64,000 nt of DNA from Ornithobacterium rhinotracheale DSM 15997 (GCF_000265465.1 NC_018016.1:811501-875500); one strand, 5' to 3'. Counted from the stretch's first letter, positions 45,002-54,711 are shown. Numbers and translations are program-made. The notes: generated by a model not told the origin, from the sequence alone.

Positions 45002-46117
45002 TTAAAGATTAGAGGTTCCTTCTGTGTCTTTTTGCCCCATAAACATTAAGTAAGACTTCAAGAAATCGTCGATATTTCCGTTCATCACGCTATCTACATC
45101 AGAGGTTTCTTCGCCTGTGCGCACATCTTTCACCAATTTGTATGGGTGCATCACATAATTTCGGATTTGGCTTCCCCACTCAATACTTTTTTTATTGGCT
45201 TCGATTTCGTTTCGAGCCTCCATTCTTTTTTCAAGCTCTATTTTATATAATTCAGATTTAAGCATCTGCATCGCACGCTCACGGTTGGCAAGCTGAGAGC
45301 GTTCCACTTGGCACACTACCACAATTCCCGTAGGCTTGTGGGTTAATTGCACTTTGGTTTCCACTTTGTTTACATTTTGCCCCCCTGCTCCACCAGAGCG
45401 AGAAGTTTGCATTTCCACATCGTTTGGATTGATGTCAATCTCAATGGTATCATCTACAAGCGGATACACATACACCGACACGAAACTTGTGTGACGTTTG
45501 GCATTGGAATCAAACGGGGAAATCCTCACCAAACGGTGCACGCCATTTTCTCCTTTTAGGTAGCCGAAGGCATATTCTCCTTCTATTTCGAGCGTTACTG
45601 TTTTTACGCCCGCCACATCGCCATCTTGGTAGTTCAGCTCTTTTACTTTGTAGCCGTTTTTTTCTGCCCACATTAGATACATACGCATTAGCATACTTGC
45701 CCAGTCACAACTTTCTGTTCCGCCCGCACCTGCAGTGATTTGTAGCACGGCACTCATGTCGTCTCCTTCCTCAGAAAGCATATTTTTAAATTCAATTTTC
45801 TCTAATTTTTCAAGTGCCTTGGCATATTGTGCATCGATTTCTTCCTCAGAGCCCTCGCCCAATTCTTTGTAAAATTCATACAAAACCTTCAAGTCATTGG
45901 TAGCTTGCTCAATGGCTTGATAATCGTTTACCCAATTCTTTTTAGACTGCAATTGTTTTAAATGATTTTGTGCCGATTTAGGGTCGTCCCAAAACTCGGG
46001 CGAAGCGGCTTTTTCCTCGTCATTTAAAATTTCGATTTTCTTTTTCTCTATCTCTAAATAGGTGTGCAGATTTTGCACGCGTTGTTCTAAATCCTGTAAA
46101 GTTTCGCTCTGAATCAT
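45002..46117 (-). CDS. prfB: Peptide chain release factor 2
   Basis: Recognises UGA and UAA stops. 371 aa with SPF at [10 protein letters not shown] (stop-codon recognition) and the catalytic GGQ in [15 protein letters not shown]. The reading frame is continuous through the region ([12 protein letters not shown]) where many bacteria have the CTTTGA programmed frameshift, so the autoregulatory shift is absent here. Confidence 0.96.
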   Translation of the reverse strand: MIQSETLQDLEQRVQNLHTYLEIEKKKIEILNDEEKAASPEFWDDPKSAQNHLKQLQSKKNWVNDYQAIEQATNDLKVLYEFYKELGEGSEEEIDAQYAKALEKLEKIEFKNMLSEEGDDMSAVLQITAGAGGTESCDWASMLMRMYLMWAEKNGYKVKELNYQDGDVAGVKTVTLEIEGEYAFGYLKGENGVHRLVRISPFDSNAKRHTSFVSVYVYPLVDDTIEIDINPNDVEMQTSRSGGAGGQNVNKVETKVQLTHKPTGIVVVCQVERSQLANRERAMQMLKSELYKIELEKRMEARNEIEANKKSIEWGSQIRNYVMHPYKLVKDVRTGEETSDVDSVMNGNIDDFLKSYLMFMGQKDTEGTSNL

Positions 46118-46164
46118 GGCTGCAAAGATATTATTTTCTCAACGATTTTTAATTGAAAAGTTTT

Positions 46165-46569
46165 TCATCTAATTCTTGGTGGCATACCATCGATACGCTC
46201 CCCCGTTTGCCACTCTACAAACATGAAGAAATTAAACAACTTCCATTCGAAATTTAGCCCATAATTAATCTGTGGATTATAGTCAATATACACTTCGTAA
46301 ATATTAGGATTGTACACGCGTGGCTGGCTATGGCGTGCATTCCAATTATTGACTAAAACTAAATTTCGCTGTTTTAAATACGATTCGGTAAAGTAATTCT
46401 CGGGAAAAGCCTTGGTGGCTAAAAAAGTATCATAACCAGGGTCTAGCACCTCGATGTCATACTCCCCCTCATCGTTGGGTTCTATCTTAAGCTCTTTATG
46501 ATTTGCTGCGGGTTTTGTTGCACAACTCAAAAGGCAAAAACTAAATAATAAGGATACAAAAAATCTCAT
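46165..46569 (-). CDS. Small lipoprotein, DUF6146-like
   Basis: A 134-aa lipoprotein (signal ends FCLLSC). The mature part has DPGYDTFLATKAFPENYFTESYLKQRN, an aromatic-rich core and a C-terminal EWQTGERIDGMPP, resembling the flavobacterial DUF6146 group; this name is from memory. I start at the ATG at 46569; another in-frame ATG lies three codons upstream (46578). The start codon lies within the 3' arm of a terminator-like hairpin. Confidence 0.7.
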   Translation of the reverse strand: MRFFVSLLFSFCLLSCATKPAANHKELKIEPNDEGEYDIEVLDPGYDTFLATKAFPENYFTESYLKQRNLVLVNNWNARHSQPRVYNPNIYEVYIDYNPQINYGLNFEWKLFNFFMFVEWQTGERIDGMPPRIR

Positions 46570-46605
46570 ACACTGCATTTTATAAGTATGCAATGTATGA
46601 GATTT
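46561..46605 (-). terminator. Terminator hairpin overlapping the start of the small lipoprotein gene
   Basis: 18-base arms (46561-46578 and 46588-46605, one G-U type mismatch) around a 9-base loop, followed on the minus strand by a T run. It ends the 69-aa membrane protein gene, while its 3' arm and T run contain the start codons and first codons of the next gene. Confidence 0.75.
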
Positions 46606-46630
46606 TTTTAAATGTATAAAACGATTGGTC

Positions 46631-46840
46631 TTATTTTTTATATAAAACTTCTACACCAGGCTGTTCTGTGAGCAATTTTCTACGCACCTCATCTGGGTCG
46701 CTATTTTTATTAATTTTCCCAAATCGCTCAGCGACACCAAAGGTTAACCAATATGGCACGATGCCTACTAAAAATGTTAAACACCAAAAACCACACATTG
46801 CCATGGTGATAAAGAATAAAAATCCTAAGAACTGTCCCAT
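46631..46840 (-). CDS. Small membrane protein of unknown function
   Basis: A 69-aa protein with one or two hydrophobic helices (residues 4-35, GFLFFITMAMCGFW) and a charged C-terminal tail with DPDEVRRKLL. No family recognised. A terminator-like hairpin follows the stop. It is divergent from rimK. Confidence 0.6.
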   Translation of the reverse strand: MGQFLGFLFFITMAMCGFWCLTFLVGIVPYWLTFGVAERFGKINKNSDPDEVRRKLLTEQPGVEVLYKK

Positions 46841-46988
46841 AATATTATGATTTAGGCGGTAAAAATAAAGATTAAAATTCAGTTTATCAACAAAATTTTA
46901 GATTTTTTTATTTAGTAAAAACATTTTAGCTTAGAAGTTTAAGTTTTTTTGCCCAAATGCATAAAAATTCCCTTACTTTGCAATCCGA

Positions 46989-47903
46989 ATGAAGCTAGTT
47001 ATTTTATCGCGTAGCGAGTACATTTACTCTACGGCAAGACTTTATGAAGAAGCCGAGGAAAGAGGACACGAAGTCGAAATCATCGACCCGCTGAATTGCA
47101 AACTTTTAATGCAAAAAAATTCGCCACAGATTTTGGTCGAGGGCGATGACATTGGGCAAGTAGATGCCATTATCCCCAGAATTGGGACAACCTTTACACA
47201 ATATGGTGCGGCGGTGATTCGCCAATACGAAATGATGAACATTTTCACCACCTTGCACAGCAATGCTCTACTCCGCTCGCGAGATAAACTCCGCAGTATG
47301 CAACTTCTTTCTCGCGAAGGGATTGATTTTCCCAAAACGCTACATTTCTCCCCAGAAAACCAGTGGAATGTCGAGCAAATCGTAGACTACATGGGCGGCG
47401 CGCCTGTTGTGGTAAAAGTGCTTGAAGGCACACAGGGTTTGGGCGTAATGCTTTTGGACTCTAAAATGTCTGCCGTGAGCACCATAGAGGCTTTGCAAAG
47501 TTTGGGGGCTAAATTTGTGGTGCAAGAATTTATTGAGGAGGCAAAAGGCGTGGATCTTCGCGTTTTAGTCATCAACGACCGAGTAGTGGCGTGTATGCGA
47601 CGCGAGGGAAAATCTGGCGATTTCCGTTCAAACATTCATCGTGGCGGCATGGGGACTCCTGCCCATTTAAGCCCTCAAGAAGAAAAAATTGCACTGAAAG
47701 CCTGCAAAACTATGGGGCTACAAGTGGCAGGTGTGGATTTAATCCGCTCGCGCCGAGGCCCTCTCGTATTGGAGGTGAACTCCTCCCCAGGCTTGGAGGG
47801 TATTGAGGGGGCAACGGACATCAACATTGCACAAGAAATGATTAAATACACCGAATGGGGCGCCAGCCGAAAATCGCTGAAAATTGATAGAAATAATGGC
47901 TAA
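46989..47903 (+). CDS. rimK: RimK family ATP-grasp glutamate ligase
   Basis: ATP-grasp enzyme of 304 aa that adds glutamate residues to the C-terminus of ribosomal protein S6 in E. coli. N-terminal KLVILSRSEYIYSTARL, then ATP-grasp motifs VVVKVLEGTQGLGVML, FVVQEFIEEAKGVDLRV and LEVNSSPGLEGIE with the Mg ligands. Target in this organism is assumed. Confidence 0.9.
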   Translation: MKLVILSRSEYIYSTARLYEEAEERGHEVEIIDPLNCKLLMQKNSPQILVEGDDIGQVDAIIPRIGTTFTQYGAAVIRQYEMMNIFTTLHSNALLRSRDKLRSMQLLSREGIDFPKTLHFSPENQWNVEQIVDYMGGAPVVVKVLEGTQGLGVMLLDSKMSAVSTIEALQSLGAKFVVQEFIEEAKGVDLRVLVINDRVVACMRREGKSGDFRSNIHRGGMGTPAHLSPQEEKIALKACKTMGLQVAGVDLIRSRRGPLVLEVNSSPGLEGIEGATDINIAQEMIKYTEWGASRKSLKIDRNNG

Positions 47904-47915
47904 AAAATTCGTTTT

Positions 47916-48311
47916 TTAGCTATTTTTCCATTGTTTTTTTAGTTCACGGATTTCATTTTGAAGGCTAAAATCAGTCGTGAAACTAAAAATAGTTAATCCG
48001 ATATTTTCAATCTTTTGCCCGAGTGTGGCGTAAAAATGTGCCAAATTCGGATTTTTTTCTTTAAGCAAAATGGCTAATCTAAAGCATTCTTTGGCAAATT
48101 CTAGATGATTTTGTTCCACTTCGCGAGAGGACAAAAAGCGTTCTTGCATTTCGTGATTTTCAGCAAAAGCTGTTTGAAAATGCTGCAATCTTTCCTGCAA
48201 ATCTTCAGTACCGAGCAAATCTTTTAATTCCAAATTGTCGTGCGTGAGCAACATTTGTAGCAAATCGATGAGTTTTTTTATCTCATATTCAAAAAAATCT
48301 TTGAAAGCCAT
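47916..48311 (-). CDS. Helical protein of unknown function
   Basis: A 131-aa cytoplasmic protein predicted to be almost entirely helical, with no Cys and no catalytic motif. It overlaps nothing and is convergent with rimK (12 bp between stops). The start codon is 81 bp from tsaE on the opposite strand. No family recognised. Confidence 0.65.
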   Translation of the reverse strand: MAFKDFFEYEIKKLIDLLQMLLTHDNLELKDLLGTEDLQERLQHFQTAFAENHEMQERFLSSREVEQNHLEFAKECFRLAILLKEKNPNLAHFYATLGQKIENIGLTIFSFTTDFSLQNEIRELKKQWKNS

Positions 48312-48392
48312 AAGTTTTTAGTATTAAATTTTAGGTAAAAATACAAACTTATAAATTACAATCCTTATTTTTGTTGGATTAGAAATTAGAAT

Positions 48393-48800
48393 ATGCAAAC
48401 TTTCATTGCCAAAACAGAAAATGATTTACCACAAATTGCGCAGGCAATCGTGGCTGAGCTAAACAAACCTGTGGTTTTGTTTCGTGGCGAAATGGGCGTA
48501 GGGAAAACAACGCTCATCACCGCAATGTTGCGCGCTATGCACTCCCAAGATGAGGCGAGCAGCCCTACTTATGCACTGGTGCACGAATACCAAACCTCCA
48601 GAGGAGCCGTGTATCACTTTGATTTCTATCGCATCAATTCCGAGGAAGAAGCCTACGATATGGGCTGGGAGGAATACGCTTATTCGGGTGATTTTTGTTT
48701 TGTGGAATGGCCAGAAAAAATCGAAAACCTTTTGCCCGAAAACCACCATACCATCAATATTGAAAACCACGACGGCGAACGCCACATAAGCTTTACATAA
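48393..48800 (+). CDS. tsaE: tRNA threonylcarbamoyladenosine biosynthesis ATPase TsaE
   Basis: A 135-aa P-loop ATPase of the t6A37 complex with TsaB and TsaD. Walker A is GEMGVGKTT (residues about 30-38); SPTYALVHEY and HFDFYRI are family motifs. Stop and next start overlap (TAATG). Confidence 0.93.
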   Translation: MQTFIAKTENDLPQIAQAIVAELNKPVVLFRGEMGVGKTTLITAMLRAMHSQDEASSPTYALVHEYQTSRGAVYHFDFYRINSEEEAYDMGWEEYAYSGDFCFVEWPEKIENLLPENHHTINIENHDGERHISFT

Positions 48801-49999
48801 TGGGAAAAATATTCACACCTTTTTCTAAAGAAGATTTAATGCCAAAAGAGGAAATGCTTGCCGTTTCTACTCAAAAGGGCAAATTGCAAATCGGGATTCC
48901 TAAAGAATCCCATTTCCAAGAACGCTGCGTAGCACTCACGCCAGATGCCGTGGAAGTTTTAGTCAAAAACGGGCATCACATTTTGGTGGAAACAGGTGCA
49001 GGCGAAGGTGCTAATTTCACCGACAATCAATATTCTGAGGCGGGTGCAGAAATTGCTTATGAGAGCAAGAAAGTTTTTGCACAGCCCGTGGTGATTAAAA
49101 TTATTCCACCTACCGAAAGGGAAATCGGGTTTATGCAAGCTCAAAGCATTTTGATTTCTAGCGTAATGCCCAATACGCTCCAAAAAAGATATTTTGAAAA
49201 ACTCGCTGCTAAAAAAATCACAGCCATCGGTGCTGAATTTTTGCAAGACGAGCACGGCACTTTCCCTGTAAAACGACTACTTTCTGAAATCACAGGCACC
49301 ACCGCTGTTTTGCTTGCGGGCGAATTGCTCGCCACACCGAACAACGGCAACGGCACTATGCTTGGTGGAATTGCAGGCGTGAGACCTACCGAAATCGTGA
49401 TTTTCGGTTCGGGCTCCATTGCGGAATATGCCGCTCGTGCCGCTACGGGATTGGGTGCCAGTGTGCGCATTTTTGATTCTGCAATTACCAATTTAAGACA
49501 ATTGCAAATTGATTTAAATCAGCGCATTCCCACCAGCACGCTCGACCCGAAAGAAATCCGTAAAGCGCTGATGCGTTGCGATGTCGCCATCGGTGCGATA
49601 GAATGCGACAAAAGAACGCCGAGCATCGTCCCAGAAGAATTAGTAAGCCAAATGAAAGCGGGTGCCGTCATCATCGAATCCAACATGGGCAATGGCAGCT
49701 GTTTTGACTCCATGGAACTCACCACGCACGAGTCGCCTACTTTCACCAAATACGATGTCGTGCACTACGGCGTGGCAAACATCGCCTCTCGCTACGCACG
49801 CACCACGAGCAAGGCTCTGAGTAATTTCTTTATTGAATATTTAATTAAAATTGCCAAAGACGGCGGTTTTGAAAAATTGATTTCGCAACAACGCGGGTTG
49901 CAAAGTGCCATTTACTTATTCAAAGGGCGACACACACATCCAGAAATTGCCGAAAGATTTAATTTCCCTTACACCAATTTAAGTTTATTCATTATTTAA
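48800..49999 (+). CDS. ald: Alanine dehydrogenase
   Basis: NAD-dependent oxidative deamination of alanine, 399 aa. N-terminal IGIPKESHFQERCVALTP motif and a Rossmann dinucleotide site (IVIFGSGSIAEYAARAATGLGA region) match the alanine dehydrogenase / transhydrogenase-alpha family; the N-terminal extension of about 30 residues is longer than in Bacillus Ald. It starts in the stop of tsaE, so the two are translationally coupled. Confidence 0.88.
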   Translation: MGKIFTPFSKEDLMPKEEMLAVSTQKGKLQIGIPKESHFQERCVALTPDAVEVLVKNGHHILVETGAGEGANFTDNQYSEAGAEIAYESKKVFAQPVVIKIIPPTEREIGFMQAQSILISSVMPNTLQKRYFEKLAAKKITAIGAEFLQDEHGTFPVKRLLSEITGTTAVLLAGELLATPNNGNGTMLGGIAGVRPTEIVIFGSGSIAEYAARAATGLGASVRIFDSAITNLRQLQIDLNQRIPTSTLDPKEIRKALMRCDVAIGAIECDKRTPSIVPEELVSQMKAGAVIIESNMGNGSCFDSMELTTHESPTFTKYDVVHYGVANIASRYARTTSKALSNFFIEYLIKIAKDGGFEKLISQQRGLQSAIYLFKGRHTHPEIAERFNFPYTNLSLFII

Positions 50000-50011
50000 A
50001 AAAAAGCATTT

Positions 50012-50404
50012 ATGAGCGATTTTCAGCGAAGATTTAAATTTTTTGGAATTGGAATTTTATTGGGCATTTTTGTTGTCATTTTAATGTTTGGGAAAAGAAA
50101 TTCGTGCCGAAATTATCTTTCTGATTATTTACCCAACGGGCGCGTGTTGAGCGAAGTTTCTTTTTTGCCTAAAGAATACAGCCCACAAGCACAAGAGCAA
50201 ATGCAAGCACTCGGGATAGATACTGCTTTCTTTAATCAAAAAATATTAAAAAAGGGAATCATTGATTTCGACAGAAGTGCTCCACGCCAAGAGCCTTGTG
50301 GTGCATACATTATGAATTATCAAGACAAAGAAAAAAGCGTAGAAATCATATTTAAAAAATGTAAAGACAAAGTGCTGATCGAAAGTTTTAAAAATGAAAA
50401 ATAA
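50012..50404 (+). CDS. Single-helix membrane-anchored protein of unknown function
   Basis: A 130-aa protein with one N-terminal membrane helix (residues 10-27) after a basic start, then a periplasmic domain containing three Cys (NSCRNYL, EPCGAY, FKKCKDK). It follows the alanine dehydrogenase gene by 12 bp and overlaps the next gene by 11 bases, inside one operon with mvaA. No family recognised. Confidence 0.65.
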   Translation: MSDFQRRFKFFGIGILLGIFVVILMFGKRNSCRNYLSDYLPNGRVLSEVSFLPKEYSPQAQEQMQALGIDTAFFNQKILKKGIIDFDRSAPRQEPCGAYIMNYQDKEKSVEIIFKKCKDKVLIESFKNEK

Positions 50405-50582
50405 CCGAAAATCTCGCCACTTTACCGAATGGAGCATTTCTATCGTGGGGGCGTATCTTTTCATTAAATATTTAATGGTGAAATCATCGGTTTTTGCTTA
50501 TGATTTTTATTTTTCATTGGCGTTAATTCTCATTGCCATCAGCGCAGATTTAATAATCTTGTATAAAAACAAAACAAAATGA
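50394..50582 (+). CDS. Two-helix small membrane protein
   Basis: A 62-aa protein with two hydrophobic segments (residues 11-30 and 36-56) and basic ends. Its start lies 11 bases inside the previous gene and its stop overlaps the mvaA start by 4 bases, so it is part of a tightly packed operon. Function unknown. Confidence 0.65.
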   Translation: MKNNRKSRHFTEWSISIVGAYLFIKYLMVKSSVFAYDFYFSLALILIAISADLIILYKNKTK

Positions 50583-51895
50583 TCAAAGGTTTTTCTAAAC
50601 TAAATAAAGACGAAAAAATTAAATGGCTTACCGAAACTTATTTTACTAATCCAAGCGAAGCGCAAAAAGTTTTAGCCCAGTACCAAAACGATGATGCCTC
50701 TTTGCAAAAACTGCACGATGAGTTTTCGGAAAACACGCTCACCAATTATTATTTACCATTTGGCGTGGCTCCCAACTTCATCATCGATGGCGAGGAATAC
50801 ACTATCCCGATGGCTGTGGAGGAAAGTTCGGTAGTGGCGGCAGCGTCTAAGGCGGCTAAATTCTGGGGCGAGCGAGGGGGCTTTAAAACTCAGATTTTGG
50901 GCGTAAAAAAATTGGGACATGTCCATTTTATGTTTGAAGGAAACTTTGCGCAATTGCAAGCTTTATTTAATGAAAGTTTGGAAAAACAACTCCGAGAAGA
51001 TACCGCCAGCATTACCAAAAACATGGAAAAACGCGGTGGCGGAATCCTTTCGCTCGAATTGATTGATAAAACGGCTGATTTGCCTCATTATTATCAATTA
51101 AAGGCAAGTTTTAACACCAAAGATTCTATGGGTGCCAATTTCATCAATTCGTGTTTGGAACAGTTTGCACAAACGCTGGAACAATCGGTGCAAAACAGCG
51201 ATAAATTTTCTGATCAAGAAAAGGATTCTTTGCAAATCGTAATGTCGATTTTGTCCAACTATACGCCTGAATGCATGGTGCGTGCCGAAGTGGAATGCCC
51301 CGTGGAGCAAATAGGCGAAAAAGACATTAATGCTACCGAATTTGTAGAAAAATTCAGTCGTGCGGTACGCATTGCCGAGATTGAGCCTTATCGTGCCACC
51401 ACGCATAACAAGGGCATAATGAATGGTGTAGACGCCGTTGTAATCGCAACGGGAAACGACTTTAGAGCCGTAGAAGCTTGTGCACATGCCTACGCCTCGC
51501 ACAACGGAAAATACAGCAGCCTAAGCCATTGCGAAGTAAAGGACGGAAAATTCCGTTTTTGGATAGATTTGCCCATTGCCTTGGGCACCGTGGGAGGGCT
51601 CACTTCGCTTCACCCTTTGGTAAAATGGGCGTTGGAATTGCTTAAAAAGCCTACCGCCGAGCAATTAATGCGCATTGTAGCCTGCGCGGGATTGGCTCAG
51701 AATTTTGCTGCCTTGCGCTCGCTAGTAACGACGGGAATCCAAAAAGGGCATATGAAAATGCATTTGCAAAACATTTTAAACCAATTAGACGCAACGCCAG
51801 AGGAACGCGCCGCCATTACCGAGCACTTTAAAGACCAAACGCTTTCGCACAGTGCGGTGGTTGATTTATTTAATAAGATTAGAACTGAAAAATAA
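50579..51895 (+). CDS. mvaA: Class II hydroxymethylglutaryl-CoA reductase
   Basis: HMG-CoA reductase of 438 aa; in flavobacteria it supplies mevalonate for isoprenoid synthesis. Motifs IPMAVEESSVVAAASKAA (catalytic Glu), THNKGIMNGVDAVVIATGND (catalytic Lys and Asp), LPIALGTVGG and a C-terminal region with GHMKMH carrying the catalytic His. Last gene of the tsaE-ald operon; a terminator follows. Confidence 0.93.
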   Translation: MIKGFSKLNKDEKIKWLTETYFTNPSEAQKVLAQYQNDDASLQKLHDEFSENTLTNYYLPFGVAPNFIIDGEEYTIPMAVEESSVVAAASKAAKFWGERGGFKTQILGVKKLGHVHFMFEGNFAQLQALFNESLEKQLREDTASITKNMEKRGGGILSLELIDKTADLPHYYQLKASFNTKDSMGANFINSCLEQFAQTLEQSVQNSDKFSDQEKDSLQIVMSILSNYTPECMVRAEVECPVEQIGEKDINATEFVEKFSRAVRIAEIEPYRATTHNKGIMNGVDAVVIATGNDFRAVEACAHAYASHNGKYSSLSHCEVKDGKFRFWIDLPIALGTVGGLTSLHPLVKWALELLKKPTAEQLMRIVACAGLAQNFAALRSLVTTGIQKGHMKMHLQNILNQLDATPEERAAITEHFKDQTLSHSAVVDLFNKIRTEK

Positions 51896-51904
51896 TAGAT
51901 TGAA

Positions 51905-51934
51905 AAAAGGGCACCAAAATTCGGTGCCCTTTTA
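51905..51934. terminator. Bidirectional terminator, mvaA / coaX
   Basis: GGGCACC / GGTGCCC stem extended by A/T pairs, 7-base loop, between convergent genes. Confidence 0.88.
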
Positions 51935-51949
51935 AAATTATAAAAAATT

Positions 51950-52708
51950 CTATTTTTGATTGAATTCATACAAAATGCACAAACCTTTTAGCGTATGCAA
52001 TTTATCGTCTATGTTTATTTTTTGGGTTAAGGGCTGATAAATATGTCCTAAACCACCTGTGGAAATCACAGTTGTATCATCGCCGATACTGGCATTGATT
52101 CTATTGATTAAGCCTTCGACCATGGCGACATAGCCATACACCATTCCGCTCTGCATGCAGGTTTCGGTATCTCTCCCCAAAACTGATTTGGGCTCGGTAA
52201 GCTCAATATCTGGTAGCTGTGCGGTGTTCCCGACTAGGGCTTTAAGCGATGTAATAACGCCTGGGGCAATGATTACGCCCAGCAACTCGCCCTTCTCATC
52301 AATTCCCGTGAGCGTGAGTGCCGTCCCGAAATCTACCACGATTTTCTTACCTTGATACAATTCGTGTGCAGCCACAGCGTTGGCATACAAATCTGTTCCC
52401 ATTTGATTGGAATGGTGCACCACACGAGAGGGCGTATTCCTATCTACAATGGTGGGCGTAATATTATGAATACGCTCAAGTGCCTTGGCGACCAAACGAG
52501 TCTGATGTGGCACAACCGATCCGATTACAATTCCAGAAATATTTTTAGCCTTGATCCCATACATTTTATAGGAACTTTTGATGAGCAAAAATATCTCATC
52601 GGTGGTTTTATAGGGCTTGGTATTAATCGTCCACGAGGTATGAATTTCGTGCCCATTTGCAATTCCAAAACGAATGTTGGAATTTCCGATATTTACAGCT
52701 AAAAGCAT
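51950..52708 (-). CDS. coaX: Type III pantothenate kinase
   Basis: First step of coenzyme A synthesis, 252 aa. Motifs of the acetate-kinase-like fold: NIGNSNIRFG, GSVVPHQT, TDLYANAVAAHEL (pantothenate site), VDFGTALTLTGID and STGGLGHI. In motif 1 the family Asp (DxGNT) is Asn5 here. The gene lies 10 bp downstream of the M1 peptidase gene start-to-end order reversed, on the same strand, so they may share a transcript. Confidence 0.9.
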   Translation of the reverse strand: MLLAVNIGNSNIRFGIANGHEIHTSWTINTKPYKTTDEIFLLIKSSYKMYGIKAKNISGIVIGSVVPHQTRLVAKALERIHNITPTIVDRNTPSRVVHHSNQMGTDLYANAVAAHELYQGKKIVVDFGTALTLTGIDEKGELLGVIIAPGVITSLKALVGNTAQLPDIELTEPKSVLGRDTETCMQSGMVYGYVAMVEGLINRINASIGDDTTVISTGGLGHIYQPLTQKINIDDKLHTLKGLCILYEFNQK

Positions 52709-52718
52709 TTTATTTCAA

Positions 52719-54548
52719 TTATTTTGTCCATGTATTATTTGACAAATCTACATCTGCCAAACGGTGCGTAGGGTCGATTTCTACTTTTTGGATTTCTTTT
52801 TCGGTAGAGAAATTGTAAGTAGGTTTAGTCCAGCCCCAATCTTTTAACTGCGTGAAGCTTGCATTGGGATAATATTCCTTTTCAAATGGCTTGGCTCCAC
52901 GCATAGCATTAATCGGAATATAAAATAATTCTTGCGAACCATCTGTATAAGTAACTAAAACATCTAGCGGCATGGCAAAATTTGATTTATTGACTAATTT
53001 CACCTCTTTGCCCTCGGCTGCCACGGCGTAATCTATCACGCGAATGGTGTTCACCATCATATTGTCATACCATTTAAGATTGATGCCCGAAATGTCTTCG
53101 GCTGTTTTTACAAAATCTTTGTACGATGGGTGATCCAAGTTCCAACGGCGATAAAATTCTTTGAATGTTTTTCTAAGGTTTTCTTCCCCGATGACATAGC
53201 CCAATTGCGCTACAAACACTTGTCCTTTGTAATAAGCCGAAATTCCGTAAGCATAATTGGTATCGTAGTAATCTGCCAAAGTGCTAAGCGGCTCTTGCAT
53301 GCCAGATCGCACCAAATTGTAATAGCCCGCATAGGCATCTTGCGTTACTCCTACTCCGTCTGGGTTTCCTTTATCAAATACTTTTTTGAAAGCTAAAGTT
53401 TCGGCATAGCTAGTAAATCCTTCGTCGAACCACTCTTGCTCTGTCTCATTAATTCCAAATAAGTGCTGAAACCAAGAGTGTGCTCCCTCGTGGAAAATTA
53501 CGCCCACTAAACTTTCCAGCGAACGCTGCCCCGTGATGGCTGTCGCCGCGCCATACTCCATTCCGCCATCGCCTCCTTGAATGATTGTGTAGCTATTCCA
53601 CGGATATTTTCCAAATCTTTCGTTCATAAAAGAGAAATAACCAGGCATGTATTCTCTGGCTTTTTTCCAGTTTTCTAAATATTTTGGTTCTAAATCTTTG
53701 CTATAAAAATAGTAAAGCGTAGGCCCGTCTTTTAATTCTTGTTTTACGATTTGATACGAAGGATCTGCTGCCCACATAAAATCGTGAATGCCTTTGATAG
53801 CATAATGCCAAGTTTTGTTTTTCTTAGTCGTAGATTTTAAAACTTGTTTCTCGTTTAACAAAGTTCCCGAAGCTCCCACAATGTACTGGGCAGGCAAAGT
53901 AATCTTCACATCAAAATTGGCAAAAGGAGCATAAAACTCTCGCCCGATGTATTCTTGCAAGTTCCAGCCATTTTGGTCGTACATGGCTAATTTTGGATAC
54001 CACTGCGTCATGGTATAATCAATGCCCTCTTTGGTATCACGCCCACTTCTACGAATGATTTTTGGCACTTGGGCTGTCCATTCTAGATTAAAAGTCTGCG
54101 TAGATTTAGGCAAAATCGGATTTTTTAAATTTACCTTTAAAATGGTTCCGTACACTTTAAAATCTAATTTTTTGCCATTTTGCTGTACGCTTTTTATATT
54201 CTGAAAGCCGATTTCATTTTCCTTTAATTGAAAAATTCCGCTTACCATTTTAGGGCTATCTTTAGTCCCTATATTGGTGAGCATTCTCCTATCTGGATCG
54301 GCAATATTTTCCAAACGATCTGCCATTAAGCTCCCTGGCTGAAACGCATTATAATACAAATGAAAATACACAGCTCGCAGCGTATCGGGTGAATTGTTGA
54401 TGTACTTCACCTCCATTTTGCCATCGTATTGGTGTTTTTCTGTATTTAGCTTAATGTCCATCTTGTAATCCGCTTTTTGCTGCCACGGCGATTGCGCCCA
54501 CAACGAAAAGCTCAATAAAACGCATAAAGTTGCATAAATCTTCTTCAT
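52719..54548 (-). CDS. M1-family zinc aminopeptidase, exported
   Basis: A 609-aa peptidase with a signal peptide (residues 1-18) and the M1 site HEGAHSWFQ (His353, Glu354, His357) with Glu376 in EWFDEGF, 19 residues later. The N-terminal beta-domain (from QQKADYKMDIKLN) and the GGMEYGAATAI exopeptidase loop are typical. Likely periplasmic peptide degradation. coaX follows within 10 bp on the same strand. Confidence 0.9.
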   Translation of the reverse strand: MKKIYATLCVLLSFSLWAQSPWQQKADYKMDIKLNTEKHQYDGKMEVKYINNSPDTLRAVYFHLYYNAFQPGSLMADRLENIADPDRRMLTNIGTKDSPKMVSGIFQLKENEIGFQNIKSVQQNGKKLDFKVYGTILKVNLKNPILPKSTQTFNLEWTAQVPKIIRRSGRDTKEGIDYTMTQWYPKLAMYDQNGWNLQEYIGREFYAPFANFDVKITLPAQYIVGASGTLLNEKQVLKSTTKKNKTWHYAIKGIHDFMWAADPSYQIVKQELKDGPTLYYFYSKDLEPKYLENWKKAREYMPGYFSFMNERFGKYPWNSYTIIQGGDGGMEYGAATAITGQRSLESLVGVIFHEGAHSWFQHLFGINETEQEWFDEGFTSYAETLAFKKVFDKGNPDGVGVTQDAYAGYYNLVRSGMQEPLSTLADYYDTNYAYGISAYYKGQVFVAQLGYVIGEENLRKTFKEFYRRWNLDHPSYKDFVKTAEDISGINLKWYDNMMVNTIRVIDYAVAAEGKEVKLVNKSNFAMPLDVLVTYTDGSQELFYIPINAMRGAKPFEKEYYPNASFTQLKDWGWTKPTYNFSTEKEIQKVEIDPTHRLADVDLSNNTWTK

Positions 54549-54711
54549 ATATTTCTTACTAAATTAGGTGCAAAGGTAAAAGAATTTATCAATAGTTGCC
54601 GTCGTTTATCTTTAGTTTTGGCTTTAAAATAGCATCTTAGCCTAAATTTAATTTATAATTATACAGCAATCTTGTATAAAAAGATTACTTTTGCCCCGTC
54701 AAAATTTAATT

